This document shows, one piece after another, positions 29,244 through 39,161 of a stretch of DNA of 64,000 nt. The first letter of the stretch is position 1. Each line of letters begins with the position of its first letter. Source of the DNA: Saccharomyces uvarum (taxonomy: Eukaryota; Ascomycota; Saccharomycetes; Saccharomycetales; Saccharomycetaceae); contig OX365929.1 in the NCBI GenBank assembly GCA_947243795.1, positions 310,001-374,000 on the forward strand. The letters run 5' to 3'. Both the position numbers and the translations under genes were made by a program. Below the pieces are notes generated by a model. It was not told the origin of the DNA. It made no database searches and saw only the letters and a list, made by a program, of their open reading frames with translations.

Positions 29244-31598
29244 CTACCATGTGAGAACATCTTGTTCTTCTAACCTGTAACTTTGGTCTTTACCATACCA
29301 AACCTTTTCTAGCCTGTTAAGGTTATGTTCTGTAAGTCTTTGGAATTTCCCACCATTAATCTTATAGTATCTTTTAACAATCGCCCTTGTCTCCTCGTCC
29401 ATTGCGTTCAAACCCGCAATCAATACGGCAAAATTGCAATAACAAGTTCTTGAATTGTGTGGTGGAGAATCACTATCTAAAAATTTGAAGAATGACATTA
29501 TCCTTTTCACCACTTGTTGAATAGTGATTGATTCTTTCGGTATACCCAAAAGTTTTAATAAGACAATCAACAAGAAAGATAAAACTTGAGTTTGATGCGA
29601 AATGTCATACCAACTAATGGCTATTTCTTCGCCGTTCTTCAACGTCACCATATCGATGGCATTGTCATGAATATTGCTAGTTTTCGGGTGTGATTGGTTA
29701 TCTGACGGTATAATTCCTGTCTTGTTAATGAATTCGTAATTTAGTTGCTTGTCAATCTCCACTAAAATTTTCTGTGTATTGAAATATGATAAATGATCTT
29801 TAAACTTTTCGGCCGAAGGTTGAGACGACCAAAGTAAATAATCTAATTTCTTGGTGAACAAACCTTCATCTTTTGAAAAATAACTTTTCTCAGATAACCT
29901 AATTGTATTGAGTGATTTAAAGACTTCCTTAATAACAAGATCGAAATCTTCTTTATGACCTCTTAATAGATTAAACTCATTTAACGGAGTCATGATGTTC
30001 AAAAATTTTAATGAATCAACATATTGATAATCATATGGATCAAAAATGGCATCTAAATCATTATTGTCAATTAAAGATCCACCTAATACCGTACTTATGC
30101 TTGCAAATGTCTCCATAACTTTAAACCAGCTCTTGGCAACGTTCAATACTTTTGAAGAATTTCCGGAATTGATTTTTTTGAAAAGGTCTGTGACACCTTT
30201 TAGATGAGATCTCCATTGGGAATTCATCGAGTAAATACAATCCCATGCAAGCATGATGACTGTTAAGATAATAGGCTCTATCCTATTTAAAACGTTCGAT
30301 TCATTTTTGAATTGCTCCCCCAAGAGGCTCAGACAATGTGACAAGTATGCGCAATAGTTTCTTTCATCTTCAAGATTGTTGGATTTTCTGTATGCTATGG
30401 ATGCGCCTGTAGCTAAAATAGAAGATAAAAGATAAGCCTCATTTTTGGCGAATGAAAGTAAAATATCTCTCAGAGGGTTTCCTTGGTTTTGAAAAAAGGG
30501 GGCGATGGAATCCAAACAGTCATAATAAAAGATCTTCAAATATTTATCGTGAATACCACCCAGTTTAAACGAACTTAACTTTGTATTGAAGGTTATTACA
30601 TTATTCACCAAAAAAGATATAGGCACAGTGCTATTTGCGTTCGGTGCAGGTAAAAGTTCAGGAATGTCCAGATCGGGCAAATCCAACTCTTTTAGTTCTT
30701 CATTCAATAAGAAAGAATCATGCAGCTTCATATTAACCATATCATTTAAATTTTGCATTAGTAGGTTAACGTCGTATCCATTCATAGTGTTTGTGGGGTC
30801 AAGGTTTGGGATCTCTAAGGATTCAATCTCATTCAACGGCACAGTCTTGGTGTTATCTATAATTTGCTTTGTGTCTGTGGAGTCATCGTCTAAGTTTGGC
30901 CGTATTGTTTTTTTCTCAGATTTAATAGACTGATGCTGGCGCTTGTGAGGACCATGAGGATGATCTTCATCATGACTACTGTTATACTTTCTGGATTCTT
31001 TTATCCTGTTAGCATTAGAACTTCTTCTTTTCTTATTTTTGGGATTTAAAACGTAAACACATTCACGGTTTAGCCTTGCGCACTGCCAACAAGTCGGTTT
31101 GGTTTCGTCGCATTTCATTCTTCTTCTTTTACATTCAGAACACCCATTTCTGGAATACTTTCGCTTAACTGTATTTCCCTTCTTATCTCTAACAGTTGAA
31201 GTTACAGCTGCATTCGGAGTCAAAGAAGAACGTCCATCATCACTTTGATGTGAGCTAGCAGGATATTCTGCATTTTCATTACTATCGCTGCTGTTATTAC
31301 TGTTCGCGCTTGAATCAAAAGTTTCACTTCTAGTATTAGAGTTCAACGGTGAGGTCATCTGTCTGTGATTAAATACGGTACCTAAAGATCCTGCTCTAGC
31401 ATTTAAAAATGACAAAGAGGGTAAATTACTTTTTGGTTCAAAACAGCTAGCCGAAGTGTTGTATCGCTCACCACTGTTCGTGAATGATGAACTGCTGTCT
31501 AGTGAAGCTGGAGAGAGATAACTACCCGGTGGAGAGAGAATTTTAGCCAGCTCCTTATCTTGTGGGGAAGGTTCATCCAAATTGACAGGTTCAAACAT
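29244..31598 (-). CDS. LYS14: Zn2Cys6 activator of lysine biosynthesis
   Basis: Lys14 activates LYS genes with alpha-aminoadipate semialdehyde as co-inducer. It has 784 residues (S. cerevisiae 790). The binuclear zinc cluster is complete, with cysteines at 153, 156, 163, 170, 173 and 180, followed by a basic linker. The long C-terminal part is the fungal transcription-factor regulatory domain, ending LEEQDVLTW. The N-terminal 140 residues are serine/asparagine-rich. A perfect Gcn4 site lies about 240 bases upstream. Confidence 0.96.
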   Translation of the reverse strand: MFEPVNLDEPSPQDKELAKILSPPGSYLSPASLDSSSSFTNSGERYNTSASCFEPKSNLPSLSFLNARAGSLGTVFNHRQMTSPLNSNTRSETFDSSANSNNSSDSNENAEYPASSHQSDDGRSSLTPNAAVTSTVRDKKGNTVKRKYSRNGCSECKRRRMKCDETKPTCWQCARLNRECVYVLNPKNKKRRSSNANRIKESRKYNSSHDEDHPHGPHKRQHQSIKSEKKTIRPNLDDDSTDTKQIIDNTKTVPLNEIESLEIPNLDPTNTMNGYDVNLLMQNLNDMVNMKLHDSFLLNEELKELDLPDLDIPELLPAPNANSTVPISFLVNNVITFNTKLSSFKLGGIHDKYLKIFYYDCLDSIAPFFQNQGNPLRDILLSFAKNEAYLLSSILATGASIAYRKSNNLEDERNYCAYLSHCLSLLGEQFKNESNVLNRIEPIILTVIMLAWDCIYSMNSQWRSHLKGVTDLFKKINSGNSSKVLNVAKSWFKVMETFASISTVLGGSLIDNNDLDAIFDPYDYQYVDSLKFLNIMTPLNEFNLLRGHKEDFDLVIKEVFKSLNTIRLSEKSYFSKDEGLFTKKLDYLLWSSQPSAEKFKDHLSYFNTQKILVEIDKQLNYEFINKTGIIPSDNQSHPKTSNIHDNAIDMVTLKNGEEIAISWYDISHQTQVLSFLLIVLLKLLGIPKESITIQQVVKRIMSFFKFLDSDSPPHNSRTCYCNFAVLIAGLNAMDEETRAIVKRYYKINGGKFQRLTEHNLNRLEKVWYGKDQSYRLEEQDVLTW

Positions 31599-32455
31599 CG
31601 TTGTGAAAAATCTTATACCAAAACGACAGAAGAAGGAGGGGATAAGGTAAAAATAAGGACCAAAACGGAAAATTATCTGGAAACCTTCGCAGCAATACCT
31701 CTAGTTACGTGACCGCTTCTGGTGGGGGTTTCTTCTTGGCCTTTTCCGTGGTAATTCAGAACATAACTATTCTAATCAGCCTATCATTACGGTTTTGAAA
31801 TTCCTCAGGAAATTTTCCACTGTCATTTTTTCGAATTGAGTCATTTCGCGCGTCCGTATATAATGATACAACTTTTTGGCGCAACTAACCCAGCGGCTAA
31901 AGCTGAAGGGCCTAATTACAATCATGGACACGTTTAAGCCAATAAGTAATATCTAATGAACGCACGATAATGTTCTTTTCGGAGTTACCGCTCTAATCTC
32001 CAGATGTAGTTACAGTAGTATCCTCGTGTGACACCAGGACTCTTCTGATGTTTTTCTTGTTCCATCATAGGGGTAATTAAATGGTAATCAAGTAAGACGA
32101 ACATGACAACTCAAATGTCGTTCTTTTATCCTGTGCTGTAACACTGCTCATCACGCCTTCTGTTTTCAAATTATTTCCACGTACAGCTTTCTTTACAGAA
32201 GCAATCTGCAACAGCCGAGAAAATAGGAAGCAGTACATATGCCCAGAAAAATCTGTACGTAGTCCCTGCATAAAGAAACAAGTAAAAACACGCATTAATC
32301 AGGCCAACGAAGTAATGACCAAATAAAAGTTATAGTTTGAAATTTCTACACCCAAGAGTTTTTTGCTTCTATTTTCTTTTCACGTCTTTCGCATTGACAA
32401 GATAATTTTTATTAAACGTATATAATTACATAGAGATAAAGATTTCAAATTGTAC
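31599..32455. promoter_or_regulatory. LYS14 promoter and tRNA-Leu 5' flank
   Basis: This 857-base gap contains a TGAGTCA site (listed). An antisense frame at 32077-32295 is not recognised. No clear LTR ends were seen. Confidence 0.55.
31837..31843 (+). promoter_or_regulatory. Gcn4-type site (TGAGTCA)
   Basis: TGAGTCA (TGACTCA on the other strand) is the ideal Gcn4 site, about 240 bases before the LYS14 ATG. Lysine biosynthesis is under general amino acid control in S. cerevisiae. That it controls LYS14 itself is inferred. Confidence 0.55.
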
Positions 32456-32539
32456 GGAGGGTTGGCCGAGTGGTCTAAGGCGGCAGACTTAAGATCTGTT
32501 GGACGGTTGTCCGCGCGAGTTCGAACCTCGCATCCTTCA
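32456..32539 (+). tRNA. tL(UAA)D: tRNA-Leu(UAA)
   Basis: 84 nucleotides, starting GGAGGGTTGGCCGAGTGGTC, with the anticodon TAA at 32490-32492 in loop CTTAAGA, the long variable arm typical of tRNA-Leu and a T arm GTTCGAAC. It has no intron. It marks the left border of the accessory island. Confidence 0.96.
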
Positions 32540-32739
32540 TTATTTTTTGGTTCGAAGGCTTCCAGATAAAAAGGTTTTGGCCTTTTCATTAAAAATGATT
32601 ACCTAAATTATAAAACCACCGGCACTGGCAAGGGTGGGAGTTTTTTTCCCAGCTTGGTGATGAAGGATATTACAAGGAGTGTGAACTCGGCAATCAAAAG
32701 AGTCGAGATTTTGGTTCCGAATACGTCCAGTTGAGAGTA

Positions 32740-33245
32740 GTCTAGGATGCCAGTTTCCGGTTGTTCATTTTATTCTGGCTCGATCTAGCTCAGGCGCAAC
32801 ATGCTAACTGCTTCGCGCATGTCTCACTATGTACATTCTTTTTCAATCATCCACCATAAAGTAGGACAGAATCGTCATCGTTTGATAGTTTTATATTCAA
32901 ACCTTTTTCATAAAAGTACGCCTTGTAATCCATCAAATGCATCTTGGACGACCTAAAGTAGACATGCTCTCTTGTTGCCTATTTTCAACCCATAATAAAG
33001 AGCTGTTAAATAAATAACGATGGCAAGTGATAATGGCCAGATCCATTGTAATGCGAAGAGAAATCTTTAACTTGATGTGTTATATGCCATATATCTATTG
33101 AAAAAACCCAACAATACCAGACGAGATAACCACCGAGAAACAAATAAATATTTGGTCAAGCAATGGTTGTGTGCACATTTACTAGCATAGGTAACTGCCA
33201 CAGTTTGAAAATATCACCACAAGAAACTGCATGAGATTCTATAAC
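32740..33245 (-). pseudogene. Decayed alpha-glucoside (MAL/AGT1-type) transporter relic
   Basis: No long frame remains, but minus-strand fragments follow the order of Mal/Agt1 permeases. FALQWIWPLSLAIVIYL (about 33008-33058) resembles FALQWIWPLPLAVGIF. SLLWVENRQQESMSTLGR (about 32950-33003) resembles ESPWWLVKKGRxxxAxxSL. DYKAYFYEKG (about 32903-32932) resembles GYSTYFYEKAG. Several frameshifts and stops separate them, and the first and last thirds of the gene are not found. MAL transporters are usually subtelomeric, so this may be a trace of ectopic insertion. The alignment is by eye and from memory. Confidence 0.45.
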
Positions 33246-33249
33246 CACT

Positions 33250-33292
33250 GTAGGCTAGAAGTGCAGGCGAAAAGACTGCACTTCTAGCCTAC
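33250..33292. repeat. Perfect inverted repeat (17-base arms, 9-base loop)
   Basis: Left arm GTAGGCTAGAAGTGCAG (33250-33266), loop GCGAAAAGA (33267-33275), right arm CTGCACTTCTAGCCTAC (33276-33292). All 17 positions pair. It stands directly beside the transporter relic. Confidence 0.95.
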
Positions 33293-34488
33293 CTCTTACT
33301 AGGACGCGGTGTTTTAAAACGGCTTCGATCAACTTCAGATTATCCTTAACAGTTGCTATTTTGTTTACGGTAAGCAGGTAACAGCTGCAACACTTCGACC
33401 TCTTATCTTGAAAATACTTCATATTAAAAATAGGAAGGTTCCTTTCGGAATAACAGGCTCCATTATCATGATGGTGATGTAAGATACTTGGACGGACACT
33501 AATAGAACAATGTTTATTGTCAATTGTTTTTTCAATTTATTAACCCGGGTTGAACATATCGTGGTATTGATCAGAATCACAAGCACAGAAGTTATAATAC
33601 ACTTTGCTAGAACTACAAACTAAATCTCTATAAAATTCTGTATATATCAATGGTAGCTAGAAACGCGCATTAAAAAGGAATGATTTTTACTAAGTATTTG
33701 TGAACCCGAATAAGTTCAGAACGGCAACAGGGTCCAGTTTGTTGGATATTTTTTATCCAAAAATAAAATATTTCTATCCCAAAATAAAATATTCTTGGAA
33801 ATTAGTCTGTTTTCGTTTTTTACCCTGTACTTTTGAATATACTTCAAAAACTTTTCCGATCCAAGGAAGTTACACTTTGAATGGCTTGTGAATGATAAAA
33901 TTCCGCAGAGGGTTTGCCAGAGCAGAGTTATGATGTAACCTTATAATCATATATTACATTTTTTTTAAAATATGATTGGTTTCTCAAGAGATGACTTTAC
34001 TCAGGGAATGTATTGACTATCTAGTCGATTTAATCTGACGCAGCTGTTGCATAAAAATAAGCTTTTCATTCAGTAGATGACTAGTAAACATATAAATGCT
34101 AAACAGGCAACTTTCCAGAGATTTGCAGCGGACGTGTGAGTAGTCATACTTCCGTGACTCTGAAAAAGAAGGCAAATATAGTGCGCATGTGACAGGAAAT
34201 ATCGTGGCTATCGATGATTCATGTACTGGAAAATAGTCATCACTCCTAAACTTTGTGAAGTTAGAGCATGTTTTTTTAGTGTGAAAACAACCATTCGAGT
34301 CATTTGTTCTCAACAGAAACGCAAACGCATAATCAACTCGGATCCAACGGTTTCAATTCAAACCCTATAATGGCGAATGGCGTGATAGGATCATTGACTA
34401 CATATAAAAACTGCCGGAATAACGAAGCAAGATATGAGATTTCTCTTACTTGAAAATCAACTAAGCAATCACAAACTTACTCAATACA
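33293..34488. other. Gene-free left flank and promoter of the dioxygenase gene
   Basis: About 1.2 kb with no recognisable complete gene. A TATA-like TATAAAAA lies at 34403-34410, 79-86 bases before the dioxygenase ATG. A short minus-strand open stretch next to the hairpin (about 33293-33450) encodes nothing I recognise. The short frames at 33700-33891 and 34017-34313 are not recognised either. Confidence 0.45.
34403..34410 (+). promoter_or_regulatory. TATA-like element of the dioxygenase gene
   Basis: TATAAAAA, with its start 86 bases before the ATG, is a usual yeast TATA placement. Confidence 0.5.
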
Positions 34489-35529
34489 ATGAACACGCAA
34501 TCACTTCACTTTTATGAACCATACGAAATTGATGGTCAGAAATACATTCATATGGAAAAAAAGGAAGATCTTGGAGTGTGGGAACCTGGGTTAACGCAGG
34601 ATGCGTTCACTGTCAAAGACAAAACTGACTACAAAGACATCATAGAAAAAGTGGAGAAATATGGAGTTTGCGTAATCAAAAACTTCATAGAACCATCCAA
34701 ATGCGATGAAATATTGAATGAAATTGAACCGCATTATTATAGGCACGAGTCGTGGCAGGGGTCGCCATTTCCAAAGGAAACAACGGTTGTGACAAGATCA
34801 GTACTGCACTCGCCTTCCATCTTAAAGAATGTTGTGGGCGACCGTATGTTCTGTGACATGGCAGAACACTTTCTGAATGAACAGAACTATTTCTTGGCAG
34901 GAAATGTGATCAATAAATGCTCTAGTGGCTTTCAATTGAACTCTAGCATCATCTACAAGGTTGGTCCTGGTGCCGGTGATCAGGGATACCATCGAGAAGA
35001 TCATATCCACCACACGATTCATCAAGCATGCGACAAGTTCCAATACGGCAGTGAATCGTTACTAGGGGTCGGTGTGGCTTTCACGGACATGAATAAAGAA
35101 AATGGATCAACTCGAATGATCGTTGGTTCGCACTTGTGGGGCCCCCACGATTCTTGTGGGAATTTCGACAAGAAGATGGAATATTATGTGAATGCTGCTA
35201 AAGGTGATGCGGTTATATTTTTGGGCAGCCTCTATCATGCAGCCAGTGCAAATCATACTGCAGAAGATAGAATTGGTGGGTATTTCTTTATGTCAAAGGG
35301 CTACTTGAAGCCAGAAGAGAATCTTTACTTGGGAACTGATTTGAAACTGTTCAAAGATTTGCCTTTGGAGACATTAAAGTTGCTGGGGATGACAATCAGT
35401 GAGCCATACTGTGGGCATATAGATTACAGAAGCCCAGGACAGCTAGTAAACCCCAGCTTGTTTGAAAATGATATTGAAAAGGGATACTACGGTGAGACAT
35501 TCAAAACAAATTATGATAAGAAGCAGTGA
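34489..35529 (+). CDS. Phytanoyl-CoA-dioxygenase (PhyH) family Fe(II)/2-oxoglutarate oxygenase
   Basis: An intact 346-residue protein, not recalled at this locus in the S. cerevisiae reference. It fits the PhyH family of non-heme iron, 2-oxoglutarate-dependent oxygenases, which in fungi often hydroxylate lipids or secondary metabolites. The N-terminal part has KVEKYGVCVIKNFIEPSKCDEI, typical of the fold start. The proximal iron site reads YHREDHIHH (His168, Glu170, Asp171), where most relatives have H-x-D. NKENGSTRMIVGSHLW (202-217) is the usual ENGxTxxxPGSH-type block. LYHAASANHT gives distal His250, EDRIGGYF gives Arg261 for 2-oxoglutarate, and GYLKPEEN follows. No signal peptide or membrane helix is seen, so it is likely cytosolic. 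A TATA-like site lies about 80 bases upstream. The gene stands alone between tRNA genes, beside LTR fossils and a transporter relic. Family assignment is confident; substrate is unknown. Confidence 0.88.
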   Translation: MNTQSLHFYEPYEIDGQKYIHMEKKEDLGVWEPGLTQDAFTVKDKTDYKDIIEKVEKYGVCVIKNFIEPSKCDEILNEIEPHYYRHESWQGSPFPKETTVVTRSVLHSPSILKNVVGDRMFCDMAEHFLNEQNYFLAGNVINKCSSGFQLNSSIIYKVGPGAGDQGYHREDHIHHTIHQACDKFQYGSESLLGVGVAFTDMNKENGSTRMIVGSHLWGPHDSCGNFDKKMEYYVNAAKGDAVIFLGSLYHAASANHTAEDRIGGYFFMSKGYLKPEENLYLGTDLKLFKDLPLETLKLLGMTISEPYCGHIDYRSPGQLVNPSLFENDIEKGYYGETFKTNYDKKQ

Positions 35530-36170
35530 AGAGCCGGATGAACAATAGTGCTAGTTAGCATCGATAATCTGTATGCAGCTGCTAACTCTGCTAGAATTTT
35601 AGACAGCTTTATATTTACTTTTTGTAATAATTGTAGGAATTTTAACAGCCCATTTAAAATGGCAAAAGGCAAGACACTTTTTAAAATAAGTATCAACTTA
35701 AAAACAGAAATCACACAATTTTGTGGAATTAGTATGAAACAACTTCACCAGCAAGAGCTTCATTCTAAAGTCAATTATTACAACACCGAGCAATCAAGAA
35801 AACTGTTTATTACAACTGGTCTCGTTCCGATTTCTTAATTCTATACTTACAACCTACTTCATTTTCGTTTCTTTTGTATACAGGCCAAGTATAAAATGTT
35901 CACGATTTAAGGTATACCATATCAAAAGCGCTGATGTTGACGTCAATCAAATTATGAGAAAGAACTATATTCGAGAGGCACCTGTGCCATTCGTTGCTAG
36001 CAGCTTATCGTTTTTTTTATTTGAATATGATTAATTACCTTCTGTCTTTGATTTTGATTTTGAGTTTGAGCTTGATATCGATGTTTGCGTTTGTCGAAGA
36101 CCGCGCGACTACAATATTCGGTTTTACATTATGCCTTTCAATCATAGCAGTTCCGGTATAGTGTCGCTAC
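35530..36170. other. 3' flank of the dioxygenase gene
   Basis: 641 bases without a recognised gene. A 59-codon frame beginning MAKGKTLFKISINLK at about 35659 has no family resemblance I can see. A degenerate TTTGATTTTGA-type run lies at 36048-36088. Confidence 0.45.
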
Positions 36171-36450
36171 TGTTGGAATAAGGTGATCTTGGACATAACA
36201 TTCTTTATGTCCAAATAGGTGATCTCGAACATTCTTTTATATGATATTAATTATGTTGAACTGAAACAAACATACTTGATGAAGACGAGTATAAAGACCT
36301 ATTAATTGATCAGACATTAGCATATAAAGAGATGAGTTAAACCTGATAACTTATTATTAATGTTCTGAATTATGTTTGAACCATCGGGTTTCATATAACC
36401 AATCAGCGTGTGTCTTATATACCTCTCTTATATAATAAGAAAGAACTGCT
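36171..36450 (+). mobile_element. Solo LTR fossil, Ty (Copia-type), plus orientation
   Basis: It begins TGTTGGAATAAGGTGATC, the usual Ty LTR opening, and is followed by A/T-rich sequence unlike a delta element. A Ty4/Tsu4-type LTR is possible. The right end is approximate, because it seems to be abutted by the next LTR. No internal coding part remains. Confidence 0.45.
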
Positions 36451-36454
36451 TATT

Positions 36455-36696
36455 CTTAATATTAAGCTTTATAGTTGTATGATGATCTTTGGGATTGCAT
36501 TAATTCCTAATGTTATAATATTACGTATATAGATTATACTAGAGATTCTCCTCCTGGATTTGGGAATCCACAAAAAGGAATCTGAAATTTTGCATAATAT
36601 TATAAATGATTAATTTACTGCTCTTGTAATTTATGTCATCTTTTAACACCGTATATAATAGTAATAGATGGACGATAGTTGAATCTTTTTCCAACA
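36455..36696 (-). mobile_element. Delta-type (Ty1/Ty2) solo LTR fossil, minus orientation
   Basis: Read on the minus strand it begins TGTTGGAAAAAGATTC at 36696. It keeps delta landmarks: ACGGTGTTAAAAGATGACAT, GGATTCCCAAATCCAGGAGGA, and a CTAGTATAATCTATATACG block. It is shorter than the usual roughly 330-base delta, so it is degraded. Its 5' end is about 190 bases upstream of tRNA-Gln, the expected zone for Ty1/Ty2 integration. It is probably an old insertion. Confidence 0.75.
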
Positions 36697-36885
36697 GTTT
36701 TGTCCCGTTAGTGCAGGCTATATCATTATAAAGAAACGAAAGCATATATGGTCGGAGTTATGGATACCTAACTCGTCAGTATAAAGCATTTACTGCCCCC
36801 ATGAAAACTGATAATGAATTCAATTGACAGCCTCACTGCCTATATCCAAGTCGGGAACAACAAATCTCGAACTCTTGAATTATAG

Positions 36886-36957
36886 GGTCCTATAGTGTAG
36901 TGGTTATCACTTTCGGTTTTGATCCGGACAACCCCGGTTCGAATCCGGGTAGGACCT
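36886..36957 (+). tRNA. tQ(UUG)D: tRNA-Gln(UUG)
   Basis: 72 nucleotides, starting GGTCCTATAGTGTAGTGGTT and ending GGTAGGACCT. The acceptor stem GGTCCTA pairs with TAGGACC, the anticodon loop reads TTTTGAT with TTG, and the T arm is GGTTCGAATCC. It has no intron. It marks the right border of the accessory island. Confidence 0.95.
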
Positions 36958-37256
36958 ACGTTTTTGGCCTTTTAACCCTCTTGCCCTTTTTTGTTTTCCA
37001 CTTTTTCTTTTTCTTAATGCACAGCCTCTCCTAATTTTTGCATAACCCTGAAAAAAAGCCACCAAATAAAGGATCATTTCTATTTAAGTATTAAACAAAC
37101 ACTATTTCCATTCTCTTCTTTCCGTTCTATTCCAATTCAGTTTAACAATTTATTTCAGACTGTAAACAAGACAATCGCACCTGTATACCTTGGCGTCAAA
37201 AATTTTCGACGGCCCGAATAAACTAGATCATCCTCGAAACATCATCTATAAGCACA

Positions 37257-37415
37257 ATGAGACACAATCAACCGCATATGAACTACCCCCCTCAACAACA
37301 ACCAATTTATGTTCAACAGGCCCCTCCTCAGAAAGAATCAGGTGGCTGCTGCAGAACATGTTGCCATTTTCTATGCTGCCTCTGCTTGATTAATCTATGT
37401 TGTGACGTTTTCTGA
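37257..37415 (+). CDS. Small CYSTM-type cysteine-rich tail-anchored protein, YDR034W-B homologue
   Basis: A 52-residue gene. It starts MRHNQPHMNYPPQQQPIYV, continues with a proline/glutamine-rich arm and ends in a cysteine-rich hydrophobic segment, GGCCRTCCHFLCCLCLINL. This is the CYSTM architecture of small membrane-associated stress proteins. S. cerevisiae YDR034W-B (51 residues, from memory) is nearly the same and occupies the same place before ARO3. Upstream lies a T-rich promoter after tRNA-Gln. Confidence 0.88.
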   Translation: MRHNQPHMNYPPQQQPIYVQQAPPQKESGGCCRTCCHFLCCLCLINLCCDVF

Positions 37416-38902
<1,487 letters not shown>

Positions 38903-39161
38903 GCTTTCAATATATGAAAGACGCGAGCATACTCAAAATGGTGATGTGACTCTACATTTTTTTGAAGTTATATTTAATACATTCAACGTTTTTTTCTTAC
39001 AAGAAACATATTCCTTAACAAGGGTAGAAAATAACATCCTCTTATGTATCATTAAATAAACATCCATACACAAATATTTTATGAATTGAGCGTTATATCT
39101 GACATTTATTATTTACATGTATGTAGCAATTCCTTACACATTGTGATTGTTATGCTACTTC

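Noticed and set aside
32380-32589. 69-codon minus-strand frame
   Set aside because: It is antisense across tRNA-Leu(UAA); not a gene.
33250-33292. Hairpin considered as part of a CRISPR array or a bacterial-type terminator
   Set aside because: It is a single inverted repeat without spacer-repeat periodicity, and the DNA is a eukaryotic nuclear chromosome.
35548-35838. Frame downstream of the oxygenase gene
   Set aside because: It opens only from a GTG, has no family resemblance and probably lies in the 3' region. Kept as unexplained sequence only.
37190-37393. 67-codon frame overlapping the small CYSTM-type gene
   Set aside because: A different frame from the conserved 52-codon gene at 37257-37415, which matches YDR034W-B.
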